Made by a program: the position numbers and the translations under genes. The notes beneath the pieces are model-generated. The model was not told where the DNA came from. It made no database searches and worked only from the letters and a program-made list of their open reading frames with translations. This document shows, one piece after another, positions 10,001 to 16,044 of a stretch of DNA of 19,164 bases. Every line of letters starts with the position of its first letter. The first letter of the stretch is position 1. The DNA comes from Limosilactobacillus antri DSM 16041 (GTDB taxonomy: Bacteria; Bacillota; Bacilli; Lactobacillales; Lactobacillaceae), in contig NZ_GG700735.1 of the NCBI RefSeq assembly GCF_000160835.1, positions 70,548 through 89,711 on the forward strand. The letters run 5' to 3'.

Positions 10001-10095
10001 GCGACACCAACGTTCAACTTGCGAAGCGCAAACCGCTGCCGTTCATTTCGCCGATTTTGCTCGGCAATTAGCTTCTTATTATTTTTTGATACCAT
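5953..10095 (-). CDS. Giant YSIRK adhesin, N-terminal fragment ending at a premature TAA
   Basis: This is a 1,380-residue product. The ATG at 10095 has GGGGAG 6 nt upstream, and starting there puts the YSIRK-like signal in the proper place. The signal has RFALRKLNVGVASVLLGITF at about residues 21-40 and likely cleavage after AHA (about residue 52). Next is a low-complexity Ala/Gln/Thr segment (about 53-150). A Thr/Asn/Gly-rich region at about 150-560 resembles the beta-helical pectate-lyase-like adhesive domains of lactobacillus surface proteins. A further beta-rich stretch runs to about 715, then four FIVAR repeats and four complete DUF1542 repeats. The frame stops in the fifth DUF1542 repeat. 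It is in frame, with no intervening stop, with the region at 2359-5952 that carries the rest of the repeats and the LPQTG anchor. Without readthrough, the product would be exported but not sortase-anchored. An extension to 10143 is open but has no ribosome binding site. Confidence 0.85.
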   Translation of the reverse strand: MVSKNNKKLIAEQNRRNERQRFALRKLNVGVASVLLGITFSIYGGSQVVAHADTTDNGDQAVETTANDGTLAGKSEVALSNNEQRPASTLAASAGSSNARQAPAQQSAAAVNPAGGADQAQSQTATAVQGTAPVANQQSAAASNSAVTEDPNSVTVTDAAGFINALATGTATTINVGADINLATQTDSVYKEVVIKNKRDIVIQSATPGVKRTIDFSGYSFDMDTQNGVTFKDLDLYARSYWGVVYDAGGYVFDNVTFTGSQLVYTKPSINSTVTFKNNVTATAVGSYTSPLDGKVRSSQGGNTQQILQFEGGTNRIVFAGNSNVTLTTTNSNLLEIDGGATTIDVQTGANVSLNPHSKGNPEPLHGIGIGRIARAIASNGNTTLNIASGANLNINLQKDASDSDLPGALYLNSGAAINTNGTLTINSNGKPNASRYDYIPVYINGTATINVGNGGEFVLTATNLDNYSNNLMYVNGKGTVDLAAHSRFKVSADGSGALTAINLSDNSTFSSDQPDAFTIDLSKNTSSGKALIKNGTINFSRVKTVNADATTTSEPLGKIDVTYDANGNVSSYTIVAQDENTVKQVTPELSNKSFISLIQAGQDVTLTDVHLDKNNLLTGTVASSGDDNPIYVTVTVNGQSTNVPVAGNYTVYTNTNGTVTAKPVAYAAETGATGGNFSIQLPATGLNDTDTVAITATKDFVNSPTVSKTVAELRAVDTTTLKGLVDAAPAQEAQSAYYNAPAAAQAAYRQAIAEGQAILSSTTPVDQSEVDTAVAKIQTALSALTGQATDLAALQTAVKNAGAVESSTDYTNADANLQAAYQTAVAAGQGLLNTDNATQAAVDQAVAAIKAAQAALNGDSKLSASRAALQQAVDNAATVRATDPAYYNGSQESKRAYDDAVTAGQAVLANPQASAAEIGQALANINNAQGKLDGTATDKAALQSAVAGSATVQQSTSYTDASPARKTAYDQTVSAAQAVLTNANATQAQVNDALAALNRAAGQLDGINNLKASATAAVQTALDSKLTEINAATNVDQSTKDQLTAAANQAAAAANTAIADATTAAAINAAQTTGVANINQVTVPSLTGSKDAALKTVEDALAKQTALINAATNLSTAEQQELITRATAAANDAKAKVNAATTNAGAANAAQAGVAAIEQVVPTSLAAAQAAANQAVDDALAKKLAEINAAPALTTEEKTKLTGDANAAAQTAKNKIAQASTNDGAAQAGQAGVAAIANVSVPAVSAVKQAAKDAIAKAAQAKDAAIDGSSLTAEEKAALKKTVADAVANANGRIDAATTDSAVAAAQAGGEQTIKDIAVPQTSATKTAALEAIETALQQKVAAINSATELTTDEQQELVKQATAAAAAAKQAVNDAATA
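7075..7941 (-). repeat. Four tandem FIVAR-type protein repeats
   Basis: There are four units of about 70 residues, each with a Leu-Lys/Gln-x-Ala-Val start, a central Y-Y/Y-T motif and a conserved A-Y-x-x-A-V-x-x-A/G-Q-x-x-L segment. Each ends near A-x-A-x-L-x-G. This matches the FIVAR (PF07554) pattern common in lactobacillus and staphylococcal adhesins, where it often precedes DUF1542 arrays. Confidence 0.75.
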
Positions 10096-10190
10096 CTTAT
10101 TCTCCCCAGTATTAAATAAGCTCACTACTACGCTGCACAGCACTCATCATCGTGTAAACTGTTCACCACCAATCACGATCTGTCCAATGC

Positions 10191-10238
10191 GACTTTTGTT
10201 TCAAAATGCAACATCAAAAGTCCTGACTGACTTTTGAT
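10191..10238 (-). repeat. Inverted repeat at the adhesin transcription start, with a third half-copy
   Basis: ATCAAAAGTC (10213-10222) and GACTTTTGAT (10229-10238) form a perfect 10-bp inverted repeat with a 6-nt loop. A third half-site, GACTTTTG, lies at 10191-10198. The repeat begins where transcription is predicted to start. It could be an operator for a dimeric repressor or a 5' stem-loop stabilising the mRNA. It lacks a following U-tract, so it is not a terminator. Confidence 0.55.
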
Positions 10239-10244
10239 TCGGTA

Positions 10245-10273
10245 AGTATAACCAAGAACGCAGTGATAAGCAA
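10245..10273 (-). promoter_or_regulatory. Promoter of the adhesin gene
   Basis: On the minus strand, TTGCTT (10268-10273) and TATACT (10245-10250) are separated by 17 bp, giving a predicted start near 10238. The untranslated leader would be about 143 nt before the ATG at 10095. Confidence 0.6.
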
Positions 10274-10347
10274 CAATGATGCTTACCCATTGTTCAACAC
10301 TATCCGCCCCGCCAACGAACGCGGTTGCTTAGGCCCCCGTGCCAACC

Positions 10348-10387
10348 AAAAAACCATTGCTGGGCTCACTAGTCCAACAATGGTTTT
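10348..10387 (-). terminator. Intrinsic terminator after the MHS transporter
   Basis: On the minus strand, CCATTGTTGG (10374-10383) pairs with CCAGCAATGG (10354-10363), and six Ts follow (10348-10353). It lies 4 bp past the transporter stop codon. Confidence 0.9.
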
Positions 10388-10391
10388 CAAA

Positions 10392-11711
10392 TTATTTAGT
10401 ATAATCAACGTCCTTAGTTTCCTTGGTCAGCAGCCAGGAAACCACTGCCAGAACGGACAGCACCAGCATGTAGTAGCCAGCAGCGTGCAGGCCATAATTA
10501 GCAATTAGCCAAGTGGTAACCGTCGGCGCCATGGCCGCCCCCACCACAGCAGCAAGGTTATAGGCAATCCCCGCACCTGAATAGCGAACGTTAGTCGGGA
10601 ACAATTCTGGCAGGACCGCCCCCACCGGTCCGTACAGGGTCCCCATGATTAAGAAGCCAACGCCCAGGAAGAGGACTGCGCCCATCAGGTTATGCTTGCC
10701 AGCTAAGAAGTATGGGAAGACTAGGGAGAAGCCAACCAGGGCCACCGAAGCGGTCAGGAGCACCTTCTTGCGGCCGACCTTATCCGCCAAGACCGAAGTC
10801 AGCATGATCATAACCGCAAACTCAACGATGGCAATCATCAACAGCAGCAAGAATTCAGCCGAGCTAAAGCCCAACGCGGTCGTGGCAAACGCCAGCGCCC
10901 AGGTCGTTAAGGTACAAAAGAGTGCGTAGGTGGCACCCATCATAAAGGTCCCCTTTAAGATTTCCCGCCAGTTTGACTTAAAGACTTCGCGTAACGGTGA
11001 CTTGGTTGTATTATCCTGTTCCTGAGCCAGCTTAAACAGGGGTGTTTCCTGCAAGCGGCGACGAACGTATAAACCGATGACCACGAGGACTGCGGACGCC
11101 CAGAACGGGATCCGCCAGCCCACCGTCATCATCTGCGTCGGCGTCAATACCCGCTCCAAAACGAAGAAGAGACCGTTGCACAGGAAGAAGCCGATTGGGG
11201 CCCCCACCTCTGGGAACGCACCATACAGGGCCCGCTTGTCGGCCGGGGCATTTTCCGTCGCCACGAGGACCGCGCCCGACCATTCGCCGCCAAGGCCGAT
11301 CCCCTGCACAAAGCGGCAGATACACAGCAGCAAGGCACCCCAAACGCCCACTACCTGGTAGCTAGGGATAAACCCGATTGCAACCGTTGCGACCCCCATC
11401 ACGAGCAACGACACGACCAGGGTCTTCTTCCGCCCCAAGCGGTCGCCATAATGGCCAAACAAAAACGAACCGACCGGCCGGGCCACGAAAGCCACCCCGA
11501 ACGTCAACAGACTAAGCATGGTCGCCAGCAGGGGCGTCATCTGCGGAAAAAAGACCTTCGGGAAGTAGGCTGCCGAAGCAGTGCCGTACGCGTAAAAATC
11601 AAAAAATTCAATTGCTGTCCCCATCATTGACGCGAGGATCACCGTTTTGACGGGATCCCGGTGTAAGGTTAGCTTGCTCGTTGTTTCGCTACTGGTTACT
11701 GTACTATCCAT
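10392..11711 (-). CDS. MFS transporter, metabolite:H+ symporter (MHS) family
   Basis: This is a 439-residue, 12-TM secondary transporter of the cytoplasmic membrane. The N-terminal GTAIEFFDF (31-39) is the acidic/aromatic TM1 motif of MHS proteins such as ProP, ShiA and KgtP. The loop 2-3 motif GHYGDRLGRKK (86-96) and its repeat DKVGRKK in the second half are typical MFS motif A copies. Known MHS members use proton symport for organic acids, osmolytes or amino-acid-like compounds. The substrate cannot be read from sequence. GAGAGG lies 9 nt before the ATG. The gene has its own promoter (12012-12040), and the leader encodes an isoleucine-rich peptide and an attenuator. From this I infer that isoleucine or a related branched-chain compound may be the substrate or signal. 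Confidence 0.85.
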   Translation of the reverse strand: MDSTVTSSETTSKLTLHRDPVKTVILASMMGTAIEFFDFYAYGTASAAYFPKVFFPQMTPLLATMLSLLTFGVAFVARPVGSFLFGHYGDRLGRKKTLVVSLLVMGVATVAIGFIPSYQVVGVWGALLLCICRFVQGIGLGGEWSGAVLVATENAPADKRALYGAFPEVGAPIGFFLCNGLFFVLERVLTPTQMMTVGWRIPFWASAVLVVIGLYVRRRLQETPLFKLAQEQDNTTKSPLREVFKSNWREILKGTFMMGATYALFCTLTTWALAFATTALGFSSAEFLLLLMIAIVEFAVMIMLTSVLADKVGRKKVLLTASVALVGFSLVFPYFLAGKHNLMGAVLFLGVGFLIMGTLYGPVGAVLPELFPTNVRYSGAGIAYNLAAVVGAAMAPTVTTWLIANYGLHAAGYYMLVLSVLAVVSWLLTKETKDVDYTK

Positions 11712-11803
11712 AAATATTTACCTCTCAATTCTCAGTTAGTTAGTGGTGATTAGTTCTCTGCTTCCAAATGTCGCTTTCCATCTGCTCCACTCCCTTTCCA
11801 AAC

Positions 11804-11839
11804 AAAAAAGCCAGCGAAACTGCAGAACAGTTCGCTGGC
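11804..11839 (-). terminator. Leader terminator (attenuator) of the MHS transporter
   Basis: On the minus strand, GCCAGCGAACTG (11828-11839) pairs with CAGTTTCGCTGGC (11810-11822), with one extra T in the second arm. Six Ts follow at 11804-11809. It lies 93 nt before the transporter start and downstream of its promoter, so it must be bypassed for expression. Confidence 0.9.
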
Positions 11840-11918
11840 CGACAAGGAATGCCTTTACCCCAACTGTTCGCACAACCGGTAACGGTGATGCGAACAGCAC
11901 TAAATTATCCGCATCACC
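11825..11918 (-). promoter_or_regulatory. Ribosome-mediated attenuator: mutually exclusive RNA segments A, B, C, D
   Basis: Four segments follow the leader peptide on the minus strand. A is GGTGATGCG (11910-11918), starting on the last base of the leader stop codon. B is GTTCGCATCACC (11884-11895). C is GTGCGAACAGTT (11862-11873). D is AACTGTTC (11825-11832), inside the 5' arm of the terminator. A pairs with B over 9 bp, B with C over 7 bp (GTTCGCA/TGCGAAC), and C with D over 8 bp (antiterminator). A ribosome at the stop codon hides A, B:C forms, D is free and the terminator folds. A ribosome stalled on the isoleucine codons leaves A free, so A:B forms, C takes D, and transcription continues. 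The pairings are seen directly; the regulatory logic is inferred from trp/ilv-type attenuators. Confidence 0.75.
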
Positions 11919-11974
11919 TAGTTAATGATCCGAATAATAATGATCTGTGCTTGTGCGTTGGTAGTAAAAAGCAT
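11918..11974 (-). CDS. Isoleucine-rich leader peptide of the MHS transporter
   Basis: This is an 18-residue ORF, MLFTTNAQAQIIIIRIIN, ending in TAG. Six of 18 codons are isoleucine (ATC ATT ATT ATT, then ATC ATT after one Arg). GTGAGGA lies about 8 nt before the ATG. It is the first ATG after the predicted promoter, and its stop codon touches the first base-pairing segment of the attenuator. This is the geometry of amino-acid leader peptides such as ilvL and trpL. The peptide probably has no function beyond its translation. Confidence 0.75.
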   Translation of the reverse strand: MLFTTNAQAQIIIIRIIN

Positions 11975-12011
11975 TTCCTTATCCTCACTTTCTCTTCATT
12001 CGATGGGTCAT

Positions 12012-12040
12012 ATCATAGCACGGCAATAATGAGATTTCAA
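12012..12040 (-). promoter_or_regulatory. Promoter of the attenuated MHS transporter transcript
   Basis: On the minus strand, TTGAAA (12035-12040) and TATGAT (12012-12017) are separated by exactly 17 bp, with an extended -10 TGC just before TATGAT. The start would be near 12005, giving a leader of about 290 nt. No terminator separates the upstream gene's stop (12075) from this promoter, so readthrough from that gene would also meet the attenuator. Confidence 0.8.
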
Positions 12041-12074
12041 TGACTTTTCACATCAAATTTTAATTTTTTCCAAT

Positions 12075-12734
12075 TTACGGTTGATCGGTGGTGTTAACAA
12101 CCGTCAGCCGCTCCTGGTGGTGCTTGGGTGCCAAGATTTCGTCAACAACAACCTTCGCCACCGTCCCGGTCGTGACGACCGACTTCTGTTCGGCGTTAAA
12201 TAATAATTGGTCCCTGCCGACCACGAACGCCGCCGCGGCCCCGGGTTCAAAGCTTGCGGACGGCGAAATTCCGACCCAGTCAACGTCCGTGACCGTTTCC
12301 AGGTACCGGAGCTCCTTGACCTGCTGGCGGGGTGTGTTAATCCAGTCTTCCGCCCCGGGGATTTGGGCAATTTCATCCAAGAACAGGTGCTGGTCAGCAC
12401 CCGTTTTCAGGCTGCCGGCGCCTAAAATGAAAATTAAACGGATCTTTTCCTTGCGGGCCAGGTTGACCAGTTTTTGGGCAAGCTTCGTCTGGCGGTCCGC
12501 CTGGGCCGGGCTGGTTCCGTAAGCGTCAACGATAACGTCAAAGCGCGCTAATAAGCTGTCGGTCAGGGCAAAGACATCCCCGGTTAACAGCTTCGCGTCG
12601 GATCCTAAAAGCTCCCGCGCCCGTTTCTCATGCCGGACGATCCCGGTTACGTCTAATTTAGGTTGCACCGCAGCTAACTTGTAAATCGCACTGCCGGCCA
12701 TTCCCGAAGCGCCAATAATTCCAACTCTAGTCAT
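12075..12734 (-). CDS. NAD(P)-binding Rossmann protein, atypical SDR (NmrA/YwnB-like)
   Basis: This is a 219-residue soluble protein. The N-terminus reads TRVGIIGASGMAGSAIYKL, with GxxGxxG at Gly8, Gly11 and Gly14, the dinucleotide-binding loop of atypical short-chain dehydrogenases in the NAD(P)H-binding (PF13460) group. Members bind NAD(P) and include reductases and redox sensors; no substrate can be assigned. I chose the ATG at 12734 because AAAGGAG lies 9-10 nt upstream and the glycine loop then sits at the usual place. The frame is open to 12797, but that extension has no ribosome binding site. It is divergent from aspD and followed, without a terminator, by the promoter of the MHS transporter. 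Confidence 0.8.
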   Translation of the reverse strand: MTRVGIIGASGMAGSAIYKLAAVQPKLDVTGIVRHEKRARELLGSDAKLLTGDVFALTDSLLARFDVIVDAYGTSPAQADRQTKLAQKLVNLARKEKIRLIFILGAGSLKTGADQHLFLDEIAQIPGAEDWINTPRQQVKELRYLETVTDVDWVGISPSASFEPGAAAAFVVGRDQLLFNAEQKSVVTTGTVAKVVVDEILAPKHHQERLTVVNTTDQP

Positions 12735-12768
12735 CACTCTGCACTCCTTTATAATTATATTTATAGTC

Positions 12769-12797
12769 AGTTTATCATGTCTGACGTGGATCACCAA
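12769..12797 (-). promoter_or_regulatory. Candidate promoter of the NAD(P)-binding protein gene
   Basis: On the minus strand, TTGGTG (12792-12797) and TAAACT (12769-12774) have 17-bp spacing, with TGA directly before the -10 (extended -10). The start would be near 12762, about 28 nt before the ATG. Confidence 0.45.
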
Positions 12798-12830
12798 CGA
12801 AAACGGCTTCCCAGATGTGATTCACTTTAT

Positions 12831-12876
12831 TATTGTTCCCCGTACACCGGTGGTATGATTAAGAAAAGCGCTTACC
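12831..12876 (+). promoter_or_regulatory. aspD promoter with candidate cre site
   Basis: TATGAT (12854-12859) is preceded by TGG, giving an extended -10. The -35 is weak (TATTGT, 12831-12836, 17-bp spacing). GAAAAGCGCTTACC (12863-12876) matches 10 of 14 positions of the idealised CcpA site TGAAAGCGCTTTCA, including the AAAGCGCTT core. It lies over the predicted start point (about 12866), a position that usually means repression. The promoter is fair; the cre call is by eye only. Confidence 0.5.
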
Positions 12877-12896
12877 GTTTTTTCTAAGGAGGGGCT

Positions 12897-14504
12897 ATGA
12901 TGAACAACTATAATGAGGAAGCATTGGAACACCTGGGCACCTTTGAAATCAGTGCCAAAATGCAGCAGATCGCCCGGAAGAACGAACACGGCAACACCTT
13001 TTTAAACGCCGGCCGGGGCAACCCAAATTGGATTCAAACCACCGCCCGCCTGGCCCTAGCCCGGCTGGTTCAATTTGGGGTTGCGGACTCGCAGCGGACC
13101 CTGGCAAAGCCGGCAATGGCTGGCTACATTGAGCCGGCCGGAATTTACCAACGGCTAGTCCACTTCCTGCAGCCCGCGGAACACGACGAGGACCACTTCC
13201 TCCTGACGGCGGTGAAATATTGCCACCACCGGCTTCAGCTCCAGCGTGACGCGGTGGTCGCGGAGTGGGTCAATGGCGTTTTGGGCAACGACTACCCCAG
13301 TCCCGATCGCTGCCTTCGGGTGACCGAAATCATCCTGAACCACTACCTGCAAAGCATCGGCTACCGGGGCAGCGGGCTCGCCGCTGCTACCCAGCTGTTT
13401 CCCACCGAGGGAGCAACGGCGGCGATTGTGTACGCCTTTAACTCCCTTAAGGAAAACCACCTCTTAAATCCCGGCGATAAGATTGCAATCAACACCCCGA
13501 TCTTTCCCCCGTACCTCCAGATCCCGCTCCTAAAGGACTACGAACTGGTCGAAGTCGACGTTCGCTCCTACGAAAAAAACGACTGGGAAATTGCGCCCCA
13601 GGAAATCGAAAAACTTGCGGACCCGGCAATCAAAGCCTTGATTATCGTCAACCCGACCAACCCCGGTGCCCAGGCCCTCAACGACAAGGACCTGGCCGCG
13701 ATCCGGCGGGTGGTTGCCCAAAGACCGGACCTGATGATTATCAGCGACGAAGTCTACGGGACCTTCGTTTCAGACTTCAAGAGCGTCTACCAGGCCGCGC
13801 CCCATAACACCATGCTCGTCTATTCCTTCTCCAAGCTATATGGCTGTACCGGCTGGCGCCTGGGCGTAATTGGCCTCAACAATGAAAATGTTTTTGACCG
13901 GGCCATCGCCCAGTTGCCGCTCAGTCTGCGCAAGCAGCTCGACCGCCGCTACCGGTCGGTGGTCCTGCATCCCCAACGACTGAAGTTTATCGACCGGCTT
14001 TGTGCCGACAGCCGGTCCATCGGCCTTTATCACACGGCTGGCCTTTCCACGCCCCAGCAAGTAATGATGGCCCTCTTTGCCTTGAGCCACCTGGTGAACG
14101 AAATTGACAAGGGGGCAAGCGACCCGTACATCGACCAGACCCGGGACCTGATTAACCAGCGTTATGCCCAGCTCTACACCGCACTTGGCATTCCCCAGGA
14201 TAAGAGCGCAACCAACACCCATTACTACGCCTTGATTGACATTTACCGGCTCGCCGGCAAACGCTACGGGCAGGAATTTCGGCACTACTTAGCAGATAAT
14301 TTTGAACAGGTTGACTTCCTCGTCCGGCTGGCTGAAAAGAACGGGGTCGTCCTGGTCGATGGCGTTGGCTTTGGCACGAAGCCCGGCGAGCTGCGGATTT
14401 CGCTGGCAAACCTGCCCACCGATGACTACGCCCGCATCGGCCAGCAAATTAACAAACTGCTCGCCGAATACCACCAGCAGTTTGCGGCGGAAAGGGCGAA
14501 ATAA
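12897..14504 (+). CDS. aspD: L-aspartate 4-decarboxylase (PLP, aminotransferase fold)
   Basis: This is a 535-residue enzyme expected to convert L-aspartate to L-alanine and CO2, with a side aspartate aminotransferase activity. Its size and the early LNAGRGNPNW motif (36-45) are characteristic of bacterial aspartate beta-decarboxylases (AspD/AsdA). The aminotransferase class I fold is visible: VNPTNPGAQ (251-259), SDEVYG (283-288), the PLP lysine in YSFSKLYGCTGWRLG (Lys313), and a C-terminal arginine motif (ELRISLANL) for the substrate carboxylate. TAAGGAGG lies just upstream; either of two adjacent ATGs (12897, 12900) could start. In lactic acid bacteria AspD usually works with the AspT aspartate:alanine antiporter to generate proton motive force. 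No aspT is in this window, so it is either elsewhere or replaced. It ends in a strong terminator as a single-gene unit. Confidence 0.88.
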   Translation: MMNNYNEEALEHLGTFEISAKMQQIARKNEHGNTFLNAGRGNPNWIQTTARLALARLVQFGVADSQRTLAKPAMAGYIEPAGIYQRLVHFLQPAEHDEDHFLLTAVKYCHHRLQLQRDAVVAEWVNGVLGNDYPSPDRCLRVTEIILNHYLQSIGYRGSGLAAATQLFPTEGATAAIVYAFNSLKENHLLNPGDKIAINTPIFPPYLQIPLLKDYELVEVDVRSYEKNDWEIAPQEIEKLADPAIKALIIVNPTNPGAQALNDKDLAAIRRVVAQRPDLMIISDEVYGTFVSDFKSVYQAAPHNTMLVYSFSKLYGCTGWRLGVIGLNNENVFDRAIAQLPLSLRKQLDRRYRSVVLHPQRLKFIDRLCADSRSIGLYHTAGLSTPQQVMMALFALSHLVNEIDKGASDPYIDQTRDLINQRYAQLYTALGIPQDKSATNTHYYALIDIYRLAGKRYGQEFRHYLADNFEQVDFLVRLAEKNGVVLVDGVGFGTKPGELRISLANLPTDDYARIGQQINKLLAEYHQQFAAERAK

Positions 14505-14515
14505 GCAAAGCCACT

Positions 14516-14564
14516 AAACGGGTCCCAGGATTCGGCAATCTGCCAAGTCTCGGGGCCCGTTTTT
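14516..14564 (+). terminator. Intrinsic terminator of aspD
   Basis: AAACGGGTCCC (14516-14526) pairs with GGGGCCCGTTT (14552-14562), with one G-T wobble, and a nested GGCA/TGCC hairpin in the loop. A run of five Ts ends at 14564. It lies between convergent genes and may also slow transcription from the minus side. Confidence 0.85.
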
Positions 14565-14571
14565 CGTGCAT

Positions 14572-15882
14572 TTATCTGTGCTTCCGCTGGCACCAGCGAC
14601 TAACGGCCAGCCAGGCGGTATAAACCAGCATATATCCGGCTAATAGCAGGTGGGTGCTGTTGATTGCCGGCAGGGCACCGACTGACAAGCGATGCCCAGC
14701 GTAGGCGGCCAGGACGCTGCCGACCCCGTTGCTCTTCAAGAAGGCCAGGAGTGCCGTCCACATTACCAGCTGGGCGGTTAAGCCGCCAACAGTTAAATAA
14801 TAGTAATTGGCGATATAGGAAGTTTGGCAGTTGCCGGTTGCGGTTTCGTACTCGCTAATTGTTTGTTGCCGAACCTGACTGGCAAAGGTGCGGATTAAAA
14901 AGATTCCCAGGAAGTAGCTGGGCAGCCAGAAGGTCAGCCCAATTCCCAGGGTCGTCAACGCTAAATTAATGGCAAGCCGGTCCCCCGGCAGGTAGCGGTA
15001 GACGATTTTGGCAAAGGGCCGCCCAAACAAAATGGCGGCTAAATACGCGACAATTACCAAGTAATAGAGCTTAACACCAGCCACAGCACCGACAAAAATC
15101 GTACTGTACATACTCCAGTATTGCCCGCAGACCCCGTAGAACATTGCTTGCTGATAATAAACCGGCGCCGCTAGTGGGCGGTGCCAATTGGCGAGCAGCA
15201 AAATCATTAACAGCGCCAAGAAGAGCGCTAGCAAGGCCACGCCCCACGCAATCGGCTGGCCAATTCCTACGCTGCAGCCAACACGAATGACAAACAGTGC
15301 CGCAAAGAGAACCCCCGCTAACAGGTAGTTCCCCCAGTAAATGTGCTTGGGAACGTGGACGGGCAGGTGCCAATACTGACCACTAATCAGGGCGGCCAGG
15401 CTGGCGGCGAATAAAATCATAAAGTCGATAATCGGCCGCTGAAAGAGCACCACCGCCAGCAAAAGTGCCCCGATTAGCACCAGCTGCATCAGTTGTTCCG
15501 ACGGCGAATGCTGCCGACGAGCACTTCCCCGGTTTGCCTTTACCCGCTTGCCCTGGTTAACCGCTGTTGGAAACAGCGATGACGCCAGGCCAAGACCGAC
15601 AGCCGATAAATCCCACCCGACTGGCGAAAGGCTGCCAAATAACCCGCAAAACGCGCCAAGCAGCCCGCTGACCAGGCCAATTTTGCCCAGTTCTTGGTAC
15701 TGACCAGCCCAGTCACGAAATAGCAGGAGCGCGGAGTGCCGAAAGGCGTAAAAGATGGCAAAGGGCCAAAAGTTCGTAACTGTTCCGTGCTGTTGCAGCA
15801 CCAGCAGCGAGTAAGTCAAAAACGGCAGCAAGTTAACCAGCAGGCTGCATAAACTGACGATGGTTCGACGACGACTATCCAC
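14572..15882 (-). CDS. Polytopic membrane protein of unknown function
   Basis: This is a 436-residue protein with about 12 hydrophobic segments, a basic N-terminus (DSRRR) and a basic C-terminal tail (RWCQRKHR). A charged central loop (KRVKANRGSARRQHS) separates the two halves, an MFS-like layout. I see no MFS signature motif and do not recognise the family. I chose the GTG at 15882: GGGGG lies about 7 nt upstream, and a TATAAT box at 15920-15925 places the transcription start downstream of the alternative ATG (15921). The frame is open back to 15987, but that part would then be untranscribed. It is divergent from the SMR remnant and converges on the aspD terminator. Confidence 0.65.
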   Translation of the reverse strand: MDSRRRTIVSLCSLLVNLLPFLTYSLLVLQQHGTVTNFWPFAIFYAFRHSALLLFRDWAGQYQELGKIGLVSGLLGAFCGLFGSLSPVGWDLSAVGLGLASSLFPTAVNQGKRVKANRGSARRQHSPSEQLMQLVLIGALLLAVVLFQRPIIDFMILFAASLAALISGQYWHLPVHVPKHIYWGNYLLAGVLFAALFVIRVGCSVGIGQPIAWGVALLALFLALLMILLLANWHRPLAAPVYYQQAMFYGVCGQYWSMYSTIFVGAVAGVKLYYLVIVAYLAAILFGRPFAKIVYRYLPGDRLAINLALTTLGIGLTFWLPSYFLGIFLIRTFASQVRQQTISEYETATGNCQTSYIANYYYLTVGGLTAQLVMWTALLAFLKSNGVGSVLAAYAGHRLSVGALPAINSTHLLLAGYMLVYTAWLAVSRWCQRKHR

Positions 15883-15919
15883 ATTGCTTCCCCCGCAATC
15901 TTCATGGTGATTGACTTTC

Positions 15920-15961
15920 ATTATAATACAATCCGGCACAAATGCAGTGACGATAACGTTA
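15920..15961 (-). promoter_or_regulatory. Promoter of the membrane protein gene, with upstream palindrome
   Basis: On the minus strand TATAAT lies at 15920-15925; no good -35 is visible at 16-18 bp. The palindrome TAACGTTA (15954-15961), extendable as GRTAACGTTAYC, sits about 28 bp upstream of the -10, where an activator or LacI-type repressor could bind. It also lies upstream of the divergent SMR remnant. Confidence 0.45.
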
Positions 15962-16013
15962 CCTCGCGAGCACTTAGTCAAAGTCAAGACTGCCTTCTAA
16001 AAAAATCCGCCGA

Positions 16014-16019
16014 TATAAT
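16014..16019 (+). promoter_or_regulatory. -10 box of the SMR gene remnant
   Basis: There is a perfect TATAAT at 16014-16019, about 7 bp before the expected start, followed by AAAGGAG (16030-16036) and the ATG at 16045. No strong -35 is visible 17 bp upstream. Confidence 0.45.
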
Positions 16020-16044
16020 GGTTCCCTGAAAGGAGCATCACTTT

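Noticed and set aside
10096..10143. N-terminal extension of the adhesin to 10143
   Set aside because: It would place 16 residues before a normal YSIRK signal peptide and has no ribosome binding site. The ATG at 10095 has GGGGAG at good spacing.
11740..11781. Second small ORF (13 codons, MESDIWKQRTNHH) between the leader terminator and the transporter ATG
   Set aside because: It has a moderate SD-like GGGAG but no run of regulatory codons and no following structure. It probably arose by chance, though it would be translated in readthrough mRNA.
11712..12005. T-box riboswitch upstream of the MHS transporter
   Set aside because: I saw no conserved T-box sequence (GGGTGGNACCGCG type) or specifier-loop architecture. 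The antiterminator is made by other segments.
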